Source: Carpediemonas membranifera (taxonomy: Eukaryota > Fornicata). From it: a stretch of DNA of 64,000 nt. Where the stretch lies: positions 40,195-104,194 of the forward strand of contig JAHDYR010000055.1 in the NCBI GenBank assembly GCA_019828565.1, read 5' to 3'. Position 1 is the stretch's first letter. Every line of letters starts with the position of its first letter. The position numbers were made by a program, and so were the translations under genes. The notes beneath the pieces are model-generated. The model was not told the DNA's origin. It saw only the letters and a program-made list of their open reading frames with translations, and searched no databases. This document shows, piece by piece, positions 9,527 through 20,141 of this stretch.

Positions 9527-9814
9527 ATGGATCTGCCTGATTCGATTTATTCGAGCCGAACGAATCGGGATCGAATCAATTACGGCCAGATGGCTGAAGA
9601 AACCGAGAACAACACCGGGGACCGCACGCCTGAAGCAGAGAAGACGCCAGATCCGCAGAAGCGCATCAACGAACTAACAGGCGAGTTATTGACGCTTCGA
9701 GATTTAATGTCGCTGGAGTGGCGCCACCCGGACTCACTAGCCATGCGTAACGAGTCCGAATGGCTGCAGATGCTCTACAGGGACATCGTCCTCCACCCGA
9801 GCTGGACAACCGAG
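9527..9814 (+). pseudogene. DIRS gag-like ORF, N-terminal part
   Basis: Starts at an ATG 43 bp from the 5' end of the tRNA and reads about 96 codons before running into the Ty3 LTR remnant at 9815. The segment W-R-H-P-D-S-x2-M-x2-E-x-E-W-L-x2-LYRD matches the W-K/R-R-P-A-S-x-S/T-M-K-E-E block of the two DIRS gag ORFs at 19419 and 30737. A charged, helical N-terminus precedes it. The C-terminal half is absent from the far side of the Ty3 element, so this is a broken copy. Confidence 0.6.
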
Positions 9815-9877
9815 ACGACACCCATGTGTCGAGCTGGACGACTCAAGACTATTAAATAATCTATTGATGAACCAACA
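9815..9877 (-). repeat. 3' LTR remnant of Ty3 copy 1
   Basis: Identical by eye to the first 63 bp of the 5' LTR. The remaining LTR sequence is missing: the DIRS gag fragment abuts directly. Either a deletion or recombination removed the end, so no target-site duplication can be read. Confidence 0.8.
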
Positions 9878-10647
9878 CTTCCCTCCCATGCTCCGGTAGA
9901 GCATCAAAAAACTCAACACTATTATGAAGGGTGTGCTAGGTGCTTGGTCCGGGTGAATTGCCCAGATACAAGCTCCAGTAACCGTCGCTTCCATGGGGAC
10001 TCGCCATGGAGCCGGAGTTGGCAATGGACTAAGCCCTATTGCCTGAACCGTTGTGAGCTCGGGACTTTCGAGTTCACCGGATACCCGTTGACCAGACTGG
10101 CTATAGAAACCCTAGACCCGAGTCTTATGCCCGGCGTGATGTCCAGTCACGTTTCTGAGATATGCTTACCTCACTACCAAATCTAAATTACCTAATATTA
10201 TCTGATCAAATCTTGCGTGGTACCACTGTATTAGCGCGCTATGTTATGGGTATCCTTACCTGGGGTCCTGCCCCTCTTGAAAGTCTTTGAAACATACCCG
10301 ACGATTCTGAAAGGGTCAAATGGCGCACTTTTAGGTGCCATCGATGTCCCCATGTCAATTCTTACCAGAGGTTGGTTACATTCCGCCTAATCTTACACGG
10401 CGTTCAAAAAACGGGTTAAGAGGCTCCAATTCCTTCTCGTTCGCGAGATATGGCACTTTTCGTTTTGCACCGCCGGAAACACTTTTTGGATCCCGAAAAC
10501 GCGGCTATATTGAATAACAACATCAGTTCCACCATGTAAACAACTCTATGTTCCACTTCTGAACAGCATTGTTGCGTAACCATTGCGTTTCATCGATTTC
10601 GCATTTTTTGCTTTCTGGAAAGTCGACTTTCTAGACGATCACAGCTC

Positions 10648-11769
10648 ATGGGGGATTTCGACGCCGCTGTGGAAACTATTCTAAATCGTCTTACGACTAA
10701 CACTTCGAGAATGCAATTTTGCCGTCTCCTCCGTCGCCATATCTCTGAAACTGGTTCCTACCTCGAGTTGTTCACCCCTTACCAGCCGCGACGTGCTCCT
10801 AGGCGCCAAAACGTCCCTAATGTCCCAGAGGAACTTGCTGGCGCCGTAACCAGTTCTGCATCTGACAGCGAGAGCGTTAACGCCGTCGACCTACGCTACC
10901 TTCCGGCTTCTCCTGACCCAACCGACAATGAGTCTGACTCCGAGTCGGACGACACCCCGCCATCCCTCTCTGGCTACGTGGAACTCGTCACCCGGCAGGC
11001 AGTCAGCTACTACTGGAACTCTCCCCGGACTGAGTTACTGCTGCTCACCGACAACCGGCTGCACTCTTACACCCGCGCTTCCGCTGCAGTGCACTCGCAT
11101 GACGCCGGCGCTGATCTATGCCGTGACGCTATCGTACTCCAGGCGATGTCGGCTTACCTCTCCATACGTCGCGATTCGACTGATGCTGCCATCGTTTCAG
11201 CCTACCTTACTGCTGTTCGAGACAAACGCGCGTATGTGCCGAACGCGCTCAAGCAAGAGATCGAGAATCGCTCTGGCCTCAGCATCGTCACCATGCGTCC
11301 TCATGTCTTCCGTGCTGTCATGCTCGGCCACGATGTCAACCTATATTTTGTGCTGCACATGGGAGAGGCCCTCGGTATCCTCACCCGCGCTGATTGCGCT
11401 GAGTTCGCTCGTCAGTACTTCGCTCGCATGCGTAGCGGCGCTTCCTTCGACGACGCGGAGTTCAGTCTTCTGTCAGGCTTCATGCCGGTTACTGCTGACC
11501 GCGCCCCGTCGCTGACTCTGCAAGACATGACTTCTGCAGCCTTCACGGTCTCGCGTGTTTGGCATTATCGTTTTGACGCCCCTGGTCTTCTGCGCCTGCA
11601 TGTCAGTTATGAGGAATGCCCCAATGTGAGCAGCATTGCCATCGCTACTCGGCGCATGCAGACTCACCCTGCCGTTGCCCAGTTCCTCACTGAGCATCCG
11701 TCTTACGAGTCTTACCTCGCCGACGACGTTGCCCTCGATGGTAACGTCCGTTGTGACACTTGCGAATAA
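10648..11769 (+). CDS. Convergent antisense gene inside Ty3 copy 1, unknown function
   Basis: 373 codons on the strand opposite to gag-pol, stop 25 bp from the pol stop. N-terminal helical region, an acidic Ser/Asp-rich linker (about residues 70-110), then a mixed alpha/beta-looking C-terminus with NLYFVLHMGEA and WHYRFDAPGLLRL segments. I recognise no family. The antisense gene of copies 2 and 3 occupies the same place and shows a weakly similar order of motifs near its C-terminus, so the two may be diverged homologues. The frame is intact although gag-pol beside it is broken, which argues for its own expression. The end reads GCGAATAAACA: the TAA stop lies within AATAAA. Confidence 0.65.
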   Translation: MGDFDAAVETILNRLTTNTSRMQFCRLLRRHISETGSYLELFTPYQPRRAPRRQNVPNVPEELAGAVTSSASDSESVNAVDLRYLPASPDPTDNESDSESDDTPPSLSGYVELVTRQAVSYYWNSPRTELLLLTDNRLHSYTRASAAVHSHDAGADLCRDAIVLQAMSAYLSIRRDSTDAAIVSAYLTAVRDKRAYVPNALKQEIENRSGLSIVTMRPHVFRAVMLGHDVNLYFVLHMGEALGILTRADCAEFARQYFARMRSGASFDDAEFSLLSGFMPVTADRAPSLTLQDMTSAAFTVSRVWHYRFDAPGLLRLHVSYEECPNVSSIAIATRRMQTHPAVAQFLTEHPSYESYLADDVALDGNVRCDTCE

Positions 11770-11794
11770 ACAGTTTCTGATGCTTGGGGGCCAT

Positions 11795-12565
11795 TTATTC
11801 GGCCTTCCCCAGATATATATCCAACGCTTCGCATCCCTTAACGTTCTGGTACGGCTCCCACGTATCTTCCGAAGGCTCGTACCCTGCCCATCGGACGTGG
11901 AACTGCCGATCGCTGAGTCTGCGCTCATGCGTTGCTTCGTATATCGACTCCACGACATACTCGCCGATCGTCACTGCTGCTAGCTCTTGGGCATGTTGCA
12001 TGGACAGCTCGCCTGAAAATGGTCTGACCCTCTCGGACGCGACCTGGAATTCGGTCCTCGTATTGACATCTCTAACCCAGTAACCAACAGGAAAGTCATT
12101 CCTCATGATAGGCTGGATCAGTTGCATGGGGCCTCGCCACCCTGCAGCCAACTTTGATGGTGGCCCATTCGGGTATTTGACCAATACAAACTCAGACGTA
12201 ATTGGTTCAGGAGGGGGCAGCTTGCTGAGAGCGTCAGCGTGCATTGCCTTAATACGTGCTTCAGCGAGCTCTCGAGCGAGTTTGGCAGCAGCTACGTTGC
12301 TCGCTGGTTGGCTGACCGCCTTCTCACCCAGTTCTTTGACGATTAGCATGTCGGCCGGTACGCGCAGATCACTACCAAAAATCACCTCTGCTGGGGTTAA
12401 ACGCGTTGCTGAGTGTGGTGTCGCGTTGACAATGTACTGTGCAACTGGCAACGACTCCGACCACAGCTCCGACCTCAGCTCGTACTGCCGCGCCCTCAGA
12501 ATACGCTCGACTCTGCTGTTCGCTCGTTCGACCACTCCATTTGACTGTGGATGATATGGAGTGGC
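11795..12565 (-). pseudogene. Ty3 copy 1 integrase C-terminus and chromodomain
   Basis: Minus-strand frame beginning inside the integrase at the YHPQSNGVVERAN motif (catalytic Glu region) and ending with a chromodomain: YVVESIYEATHERR..., FHVRWAGYEPSEDTWEP. The zinc-binding HHCC and both catalytic Asp residues are missing, because about 745 bp relative to copy 2 (from RNase H ...FNDV to YHPQ) have been deleted at about 12566. The stop overlaps a poly(A) signal: GAATAAATG. Chromodomains direct chromovirus integration to modified histones. Confidence 0.85.
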
Positions 12566-13393
12566 ACATCGTTGAAAGACTTGGACATGTATGACACCGG
12601 CTTACCGTCTTGTAGCAACACTCCGCCAATTCCAAGGTCTGACGCGTCAGTCATGACGACGTGCTCACGGGTAACATCGAAGTGTTCGAGGGCGGGAGCC
12701 TGACACAGCAGATCTTTGACCTGCGCCAAAGCCTCGACCTGATCGCTGCCGTCAGGAGGTGCCTTGCCACACGCGGCTTGAGCTAAAGGGTGCACGATCC
12801 TCGAAAAACCTGGCACAAAATCTCTCATGAAGTTCAAGAATCCCATTAGGGCTTGAGCGGCCTTCTTCGTCTTCGGGACACGCAGCGTCTCAACATCCCG
12901 AATGCGGTCTGGCGCAATTCTAAATCCTGTACCCGACACCACCCAGCCTAAGAACTCGACTTCTGCGAGTCCAAAGTGTGACTTCTCCTTGTTGAGGCTG
13001 AGTTTCAACTCTTCGGCCCTCGCCAACACCTTGTTCAAGTTGGACAAGTACTCTTGCTCTGTGCGGCCGAAAATTATAATGTCGTCAATATATATGATAC
13101 ACGCGGTACCAAGTAGATCGTGGAATCCCCGTTCAATTGCAAACTGGAAATGCGCCCCAGCGTTTTTTCAATCCAAACGGCATGCCCGTATACTGGAACT
13201 TGCCTCGTGGGGTCTGGAATGCAGTGTATTGTCTCGACCTTTCGGACAACTTGACTTGATGATAACCCTTCGAAAGGTCAATCGTGGCGAAGATCTTAGC
13301 TCCTGCCAACCGTGCGAGGCACGCTTGAACCTCTGGGATCGGGTAATCAAACGGCTCAGTCAGGTCGTTGATCCTTCTGAAATCGACAACCAT
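12566..13393 (-). pseudogene. Ty3 copy 1 reverse transcriptase and RNase H start
   Basis: Frames at 13133-13393 and 12566-13047 carry RT motifs VVDFRRINDLTEPFDYPIP, FATIDLSKGYHQV, TGMPFGLK, then LGWVVSG and RNase H TDASDLGIGGVLL, ending at FNDV where the deletion starts. A shift near 13150 breaks the RT after MPFGLK. The YIDD region lies between the two frames (13050-13130) and is readable only in a third frame. Non-functional. Confidence 0.85.
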
Positions 13394-14826
13394 ACGAGTT
13401 CTGTCTCGGCCCTTCGGGACGAGGAGAGCTGAGACGAGTACGGAGAGAAACTCGCCTCAATATACTTCTTGGCTAACAGCTCCCGGACGTGCTCATCAAA
13501 CAGACCCTGCTTCTGGTGAGGGATGTAATTTGACCTGGACGCTACTACTCGGTCCTCCTTCAAGATCAGGTCATAAGGCTCTAAGGCAGAAAACCCCTCA
13601 CGCTCCTCGAAGCAACGGCTGAACTTGGCGATGATTCGCGCATGCATCGCTGTAAAATCTGTTGACATAGTGTAGGACTGCATCGCGTCCATTGGGGGGA
13701 CGGACGGTTCCATATCGTCAGAGTCCCGGCTCGCTTGAGATTCCGCGACACTGGGCAGGATGCCCCACTCAACCATCGTTGGGTACGACAATAGAAGGTC
13801 GTAGATGCATTCAACTCCGTATGCGGCGACAGTAGTCGACAGTGCCTTTGGAGTGAAAGGTGACTTATGCATGAGAAGGGGAATCTCATAGCAAACGTCG
13901 GACTCAATAGATCCCCCTGGAGTCTTGATGACGATAGGTTGACTGAGCTTCGTCGGAATAAGTTCAGCAGCGGTTGCCGACTGGGGGTTCACCAAGCAAA
14001 TATCCGCCCCGCAGTCGAAAAGTACACGCTCCCATTGCACACTGTGATCATTACCGACCGGAACCTCTGCTGTTACTATCGGGAGCGCGTTGCTGTGTGT
14101 CTGACTCAACGATGTCAGGACATGAGCGGGTGCACGAGAAAAGGATGAACAAGCCTGGGGGTTTACTGAAGTACCCCGACAGAACTTGTCTTGATGTCCC
14201 TGCTTACCGCACTTGCTGCAGACAGTCTTCGGGTTCCGACACTGGCGCGATGTGTGACCGGACTTGCCGCAGTTGTAGCACACGATGGTACGGCTGGTGC
14301 TCTGATGATCGGTGCTTGAGCCGGTCTGCTGACTTCTCTGCATTTCAGACTGGGCTCCCCGGTACTGGTGCTTGCCATGAGACTGGTGCTCATCCGGGTG
14401 AGGCGGGCCGCCCTGTCGGCGCAGACCTCGAGAATGGCTTGCGCGCTGGTCCTTAGGAGGGCGGTTTCGAGGCTGAGAATCGGACTTGATGGTCCTGGAA
14501 GTAATCATCGCAGCCTCTTGGAGACGCTTGCACGTCTGGAGAGCGACCTGGATGGTGCTGTTAAGGTCAAGCCCTGTAGCCGCCTCCTTGACTTCCCTAC
14601 GGAGGTCCTCGTCCTGGATTCCCTTCACGAACATGCTGCGCATCACGGCGTCGGAGAAAGAGGGAGCCAAGACGGCCTTGCGGCTGATGAATCTGTCGGC
14701 ATAGAGTGAGAGACGTCCCACGTCAATACCCTGGGTCGTTAGCTGGAAAAGACGGCGCTCTAGGATCGGATCAGTGGGCTTAATTGCGTTAGCAATCGCT
14801 CTGAAAAACGAGGTCCTCTCTCTCAT
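13360..14826 (-). CDS. Ty3 copy 1 gag-protease
   Basis: 488 codons. Gag helical region, then two zinc knuckles of form C-x2-C-x4-H-x4-C (CYNCGKSGHTSRQC and CSKCGKQGHQDKFC), then the aspartic protease, where the active site reads D-C-G-A instead of D-S/T-G-A (LFDCGADICLV), which is probably inactivating or at least unusual. A linker to the RT (ALEPYDLILKEDRVV) follows. The true N-terminus of gag lies in another frame at 14789-15049, starting at an ATG 5 bp beyond the palindrome near the LTR. Confidence 0.85.
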   Translation of the reverse strand: MRERTSFFRAIANAIKPTDPILERRLFQLTTQGIDVGRLSLYADRFISRKAVLAPSFSDAVMRSMFVKGIQDEDLRREVKEAATGLDLNSTIQVALQTCKRLQEAAMITSRTIKSDSQPRNRPPKDQRASHSRGLRRQGGPPHPDEHQSHGKHQYRGAQSEMQRSQQTGSSTDHQSTSRTIVCYNCGKSGHTSRQCRNPKTVCSKCGKQGHQDKFCRGTSVNPQACSSFSRAPAHVLTSLSQTHSNALPIVTAEVPVGNDHSVQWERVLFDCGADICLVNPQSATAAELIPTKLSQPIVIKTPGGSIESDVCYEIPLLMHKSPFTPKALSTTVAAYGVECIYDLLLSYPTMVEWGILPSVAESQASRDSDDMEPSVPPMDAMQSYTMSTDFTAMHARIIAKFSRCFEEREGFSALEPYDLILKEDRVVASRSNYIPHQKQGLFDEHVRELLAKKYIEASFSPYSSQLSSSRRAETELVWLSISEGSTT

Positions 14827-15049
14827 GTTTCTTACGCTTCTCGCCCGTCACTGTGTTGTGCTTCGCGCTCTTGTATGTCTTGGCTACGTCTATACCAACT
14901 GCTGCACAGTATGAGGTGACAGCCGGACCCAAACGCTTGATAAGTCGGCGTTTTCCGCCCGTTCGGACATGGCGATCGAGTTTCTCCTTAAACGAAAGCA
15001 GAGCATTAATCTCTGGTTGAGTACATAACGGACCCTTGTCCTCAGTCAT
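14789..15049 (-). pseudogene. Ty3 copy 1 gag N-terminus (frameshifted)
   Basis: An ATG at 15049, 15 nt inside the 5' LTR, opens an 86-codon basic frame that overlaps the next gag frame. Position matches the gag start of copies 2, 3 and 4 (ATG 17-21 nt after the LTR). A frameshift near 14800-14830 separates it from the rest. Confidence 0.6.
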
Positions 15050-15053
15050 TGTA

Positions 15054-15065
15054 AGTAACGTTACT
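15054..15065 (-). promoter_or_regulatory. 12-bp palindrome at the primer-binding position, Ty3 copy 1
   Basis: AGTAACGTTACT, perfectly self-complementary, starting with the last A of the 5' LTR. A tRNA primer-binding site is expected exactly here. The same layout with different bases occurs in the other LTR families of this window. Confidence 0.8.
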
Positions 15066-15166
15066 GTGGGTTCGTGAGAACAAAGCTTTACAAAGAATAG
15101 AGCTCGACACCCATGTGTCGAGCTGGACGACTCAAGACTATTAAATAATCTATTGATGAACCAACA
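15065..15166 (-). repeat. 5' LTR of Ty3 copy 1
   Basis: 102 bp, minus strand TGTTGGTTCATC... to ...CGAACCCACA, with internal CGACAC/GTGTCG hairpin. End assigned by analogy with the ACCACA end of copies 2 and 3. Confidence 0.75.
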
Positions 15167-15937
15167 ACACGATGCTTGATCGGCGATCAGAGGATAAATG
15201 TCACGTCAGGTGCTGCGACTGTGCCTAGCTGCGAAGCACTGTGATACTGTGATACTATGTTAGATGACGCGACGGCACTCCGTCGACTTGAAAGACACTC
15301 AGCCTCGTCTCAAGTGAAAAGCTTAAGATGACTGCAGCCCTCTCGCATTGCTCTGCGGTACAGGGACTTATCGAAGCTAATCCAAGCTTCATGAAGACAA
15401 CTTGGCATCATACCGTCGCCACCAAGTGAGAGCTTGGGGCCGGTTTGACCGTCCAGCGGACTGGGACCGGGTCGACTCGACTGTTGCTAGTCGATATAAA
15501 CACTATAGAGCCTGACAGGCTCACCAACCATTCGCATGATGGTACAATTAACACACAACCGTTTCAACGGAATGACGTGTGATCGTGGGACTTGCTCCAT
15601 GGCCTACTGACATAGTGAGGCCATGTTCTATCACATTATGCCTGCCGTGTACCAGGACTTATTTGATCAGGTCGCAGCGAACGCTTCTCGACCTCTCCAC
15701 CAACGAGCATCATATATGACAAGGCTCACAACTGGCTGAGACAACTACTGGACAACGAGCACCCGTGCGGGTCTGGCTCTAACTCGTCCGTAGCGTGACC
15801 TTTGCACCGTCGCCGCCAAGGGAAAGCTTGAGGCCGGATATGTATAACGAGACTCGTGATATCTCACTGACGTCTCTCGCTTTGGTGTACATGCGCCCGT
15901 CGGCACGGCATCCAAGACCAAAACCTTCTGACAAGCT

Positions 15938-16384
15938 CCATCAGTCTCAGATCTGCGCGTCGATGAGGATTGGTTGGCCGGCCGCACCTACACCATACAC
16001 AGAATCATCAACCCTTCTGCAAGTCAGGGACTACTCGCTCTCCTCCCGTCGGATTCGAACCTTCGAGCAGCCGTCACACCGCTATTACCGAGCGGTGCCC
16101 TCGCTGGACTACTGCCAGATGCGCAATATAAACTACGGGATCCCTGTGTGAAAGAAACTACTAGTGGCTACTGCTCACTAGACTCGGTAACGACCGAACG
16201 GTCAGACTACCGTCATGCTATAGCTTACCCGTCCATGCAACCCACCGTCAGCCTACTCGCCGCAGCGTTGTTCAGCGACCTGGTGGCTACAGGACACGTT
16301 CTTATGCCAGAGGACCGGACACGGCTACTGCTGGCTTTCTCATGGTGTTCGATGAACGATGAAGGAGCGACCTCCATATGCTAA
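15938..16384 (+). other. Possible relic ORF, unknown
   Basis: About 148 sense codons without an ATG at the 5' side, ending TAA at 16384. The translation has a protein-like composition (DWLAGRTYTIHRI..., LLALLPSDSNL...). No family recognised. It may be a pseudogene exon or chance. Confidence 0.25.
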
Positions 16385-16687
16385 ACTCACTCTAGACTAG
16401 ACATACTAGACTAGACTCAATTGAGACTTGAATTCTTCGCGGTATACCTTGGCACTAGTGCATAGTGATGACTTGAGTGTCCTGGGACAAGATACAAGCG
16501 TTTCGGTCCGACCATTTCGTGATGGGACGGCTCCATGTCGATGTGCAAGCTGCCGTGCGAACCATTGCTACGGCTCGGGTGTACGAGGAGAGATCATGCC
16601 GATCGTGCATGATGGACTTGCGACACAGGTAAGGCTTCACAGGGCCTGTCTGGGCAGACCCTGAACAGGAGGTTTGGATCTCCAAAC

Positions 16688-17026
16688 ATGTGTTGTGGGG
16701 TGGTACTCTTGTCAACCCACAGTGTCAAATGTTCTACGTGTGCGCTTGACACGCCTCTAGGCACACTGCCGGGCACCACCACACGGTGTTACGTCGATAA
16801 TACTCTTACGATCGGGGCTACTGGCACCGTAGACCTGGGCTGTGATGTGTCTGAGTCTGGCAACGAAGCCTCATTGTTGCTCAGGTATGTCTGCCAGGGA
16901 GAACTGGCTAGCTCACGCGATCATGTAGGGGCGACACGGGTATATCGTACATCTAGTACGACTAGCAGGGGATGTATCGCGTCAATGTCAGTGTCACTAC
17001 GACACTGCTCTAAGTTACGGAGTTAG
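16688..17026 (+). other. Possible relic ORF, Cys-rich, unknown
   Basis: 112 codons from ATG, with several Cys (CCGVV, CSTCALDT, VDLGCDVSES). No family recognised and no supporting context. On the other strand 17891-18382 there is a similar uncertain frame of 163 codons. Confidence 0.2.
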
Positions 17027-19418
17027 TAAGCCGTGGGAAAGACCACACTGGCCCTTTTGTGTGTGGGTCTGAGTCGTGCAGGAAGCAAGCAACGCGGGCT
17101 GGACCCAGCTGGGGTAGCACGACCCACTACAACAGCTACCTTCTGAGCGCACACGACCTGCGTCGCTCGCCTTCTAGCAGCATGGGGTAAGCTCATGCAT
17201 CGATCGTACGCGCTTATGTGCCGTTAAAGACAACTGTCGATCGTGTTCGACAGGGTGTGCGGACATGGTGACCACCATGGCACGATCTCGGACAATGAAT
17301 AGGTGCCTATGCCATCATGGCATGACGGCGTTAAGGACACCAGTCGATGGTAGGCTCGACCACCTTCGGTCGGGCTGAAGCTGTCGTTGAGCAATCTCGT
17401 TCAGGCAACGTATCCATGGGGGGAAGAAAGGGCCTCTTCAAAAAGGGTACTGTGCTACATTCTGTGGGAGAAATCAGTATGCATTGGCTGTTATAGATCT
17501 AAGTCACAACCCCATGGGGTTGATAAGCGGTAAGGCAGACGGTCTGTCTGACTTGGCACAGCAAGGTTGACAACTAGGTTGACTGGCCTGTCGGGATAAA
17601 GCTCATCTCGGTGTACATTAGACAGTTACTAGGCGTGGGGCGTCGTCTACCTCGCCCTCGGCTATGTTATGCTTGCGTAGCTTAAGCAAGACATCAGACC
17701 TCTACTCTAAGGCATGTGTCGTTAGGCCTCGCCTTGTAGAATGGACAGGCTCACACTGTCCTCGCACCGGGCTGACACTAGGGCAGACCTTGCCCTGGTC
17801 TTGGCAAATGTAGTCAGCGCGGCTCTTGTATTCGGTAGATCAGTTTGACACCTGGCAGCAGAGCCGCCTTGGTTCATTGGGGGAAGCTAGTCAGTCAGCG
17901 ACGGTAGAGGGACCGTCGCTATATGTGTACAGCTTCAACAGGGAGTTGACAGTCATCACTCCTGCCTGCCGGCTCGTAACACCTTCAGGCACTACTGTGT
18001 GCTGAGACTGGGCATGATCTAATAGGTCTACTGCTGACCCTAGAATAGAGGAGGAATACGGTTGTGGAGGTCGTGATGTGGCACGAGTCTCCCTCGGCAC
18101 ACGATCGTGCACGATCTTGATGGTACTGTTGATACACGAGCTTCTACACTCGCGTGAAATGACAATCTTGGAGCCCTCATAGAACAAGTTACTGGATGCA
18201 GGTCCTCGCCTAGGCCAGGCATGCGAGCTCGGACTGGGGCTCGCCCTGAGGTGCCTTACACTCGGCCTTGTTACGGCAGAATCGGGAGAGTCCAACCACA
18301 ATACGTTGGGCTCAAAATGCAAAGTAGATGGTGGTAAACGCATTATGGCATTCAACGCTCGGCTAGCGTTGCGGTGTAGCATGGCTTCGATGTGTGGATG
18401 TCGTATGATGATGGCATGCGCTCTCCTGCAGCACCCAAGATGCTGCGGTGTCGCGGCGAATAGCGCTACGTGCCGCCGTTCGAGGATCAGGTGATCAGAG
18501 GATTCATCGTCGCACCTTGCGATGATGTTATAGCTAATGTAGTGTAGGATTTGCAGCGCGCGGACTCCATGGGCGCGACCACACAGCGGTGAAGATGCTT
18601 GAAGCCTGTGACGGAGTTACGCGAGAGGGGTTACGCTTGGACAACCTGTACGAGCAGTCTAGTGAAAGAACTTGTGATCGGTAGCTATAGTTGCTGCTGG
18701 TAGGTATGGGTTAAAGAAGGCACAATGAAGCTACTGTTGATGATGTGGACAACTAATGATGGTGGGTACCGGCCGATACAGGCTCTGTCCTCTTGATGAT
18801 CAGGGGTCACACTTAGAGTGAGCCCTCAGGGCCATTGCTGATCGAGCTGATCGAACAATACAAAAAGCGTGGGTCAGCTCGGGCCTGTCTGGCTCCGGTT
18901 GACGTGTGGATTATAGACCGAAGAGGTCTTCTGTGGGTTCCTCAATCGTCATTTGAATGAGATCATCATTGGAGTTATCAGTTGATGAAGGTGGGGTCGA
19001 CTCTGGCCGCCAGGGCTCAGGTCGTTAGATGATCGCCGAGTCTCCTGCGCCTGCGGCGCAGGGCCCATAACATCTCTTTGTCGTCTTCAGGCTTGATGTG
19101 ATCAATTGATGATGATGCGGGGGCGGGTCCGGCCGCGCGGGTCCGGCCTGCTGAAGGGCGCGGTCTGAGACATGTTTTGACCAACCAAGACACGACAAGA
19201 ATTCGTTTGTGTTTGAGAAGACTGATGTTGATTATATCACTCGCTAGCACCGCAGGACGTTTGATTCTCATCTCCCCGGGAGAAATGATATCATTGTGGT
19301 CATCCTACGGCAACTAACGAGTGTTAAACCATTTAGAGCTGAAACTGAGTCTTATCCTGCGGGTGCAGGATAAGTACCCGATGATAAATAGATGAGCGGA
19401 TGACAACTCTCCGGAGCT

Positions 19419-19856
19419 TTGGACAAGCTAAAGGAGCAGCTCGATGACAAGACCGAAGAGAGGAAGCTCAAAACCACCGTGGCTCAGCTTCAGGAGGAGG
19501 CAAATCTTTCCTGGAAACGCCCTGCTTCCCAGTCAATGAAGGAGGAAGCTGAGTTCCTCGAAGACCTCTATCGAGGCTTCAAGTTCGGACGCCTGAACGG
19601 CTATGGATTGCTCTCGCGCCTGTACCTCCGCCACCGTGTTCTGTGGTGTAAGGACCGGTATGGTTACCTCGTTGGTCTCTCGGTCGCCACTGCCGGCTCG
19701 GCGGCCCTCGCAGAGAAACCCGACATGGGCCCTGAGAAGATTGACAGCGAGGTTGTGTTTAAGACTCTGGCGAAGAACCCGCACCTCAAGGAGCGAACGA
19801 GACAGGACGAGGATTTTCGGAAGCCGAGGAAACCCAAGAGGGCAAACAATCGGTAA
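19419..19856 (+). CDS. DIRS gag-like protein (element A)
   Basis: About 145 codons. A charged coiled-coil N-terminus (KLKEQLDDKTEERKLKTTV) is followed by W-K-R-P-A-S-Q-S-M-K-E-E, then a YLRHRVLWCKDRYGYL block and a basic tail. It aligns over its whole length with the interrupted gag of DIRS element B (30737-30988 plus 32780-33044). No in-frame ATG is available near the start: the frame begins after a stop at 19401 and the nearest ATG (19400) is in another frame, so the N-terminus is probably shifted. It lies upstream of the RT/RNase H ORF of the same element, from which Ty3 copy 2 now separates it by 7.6 kb. Confidence 0.7.
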   Translation: MDKLKEQLDDKTEERKLKTTVAQLQEEANLSWKRPASQSMKEEAEFLEDLYRGFKFGRLNGYGLLSRLYLRHRVLWCKDRYGYLVGLSVATAGSAALAEKPDMGPEKIDSEVVFKTLAKNPHLKERTRQDEDFRKPRKPKRANNR

Positions 19857-20141
19857 ACCGCCCTCTGTCCAAAATTCATCATCATCATTCATTCCCTCCT
19901 CTTCATCCATGTCCTCCTCAATCTCCTCCCCCATCGCCTCCTCCCTCTCCCCCACCGTCCCCTCCAACGTCCCCTCACCCATTACCATCCCCTCAGAGCC
20001 ATCTGATAGCGCTAGAGACCAATTGCGCGGTGTTGTGGGTCCTACCCAAAGTTACACAGATTTACGTTATATTTATTGTCGAAGCCAGAATAAATGACGC
20101 ATTCATTCTCGACTTCATGCGTCATAATTGTATTGATTCTC

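Larger units (their letters stand above)
9815..15166 (-). mobile_element. Ty3/gypsy chromodomain element, copy 1 (degenerate)
   Basis: Minus-strand element bounded by related terminal sequences: a 102-bp 5' LTR at 15065-15166 (minus strand starts TGTTGG, ends CCACA) and a 63-bp remnant of the 3' LTR at 9815-9877. A purine-rich tract (GGGAGGGAAG on the minus strand) precedes the 3' LTR. Between them lie a frameshifted gag-pol with an internal deletion and a convergent plus-strand gene. The LTR shares a TTTAATAGTC block and a CTCGACAC/GTGTCGAG hairpin with the LTRs of copies 2 and 3. The stretch 9878-10647 lies between the 3' LTR and the antisense gene and shows no ORF worth calling. Confidence 0.85.
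15167..19400. other. 4.2-kb stretch without recognised genes
   Basis: No transposon ORF, tRNA or known protein family is visible. It holds a diverged direct repeat (about 15411-15443 and 15805-15837, core agcttgrggccgg), short palindromes (for example gatcgtgcacgatc near 18103) and a few frames of 100-160 codons noted separately. The texture resembles decayed coding DNA or a structured non-coding region. The last 500 bp before the DIRS gag are presumably DIRS 5' sequence, but no terminus could be placed. Confidence 0.5.
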
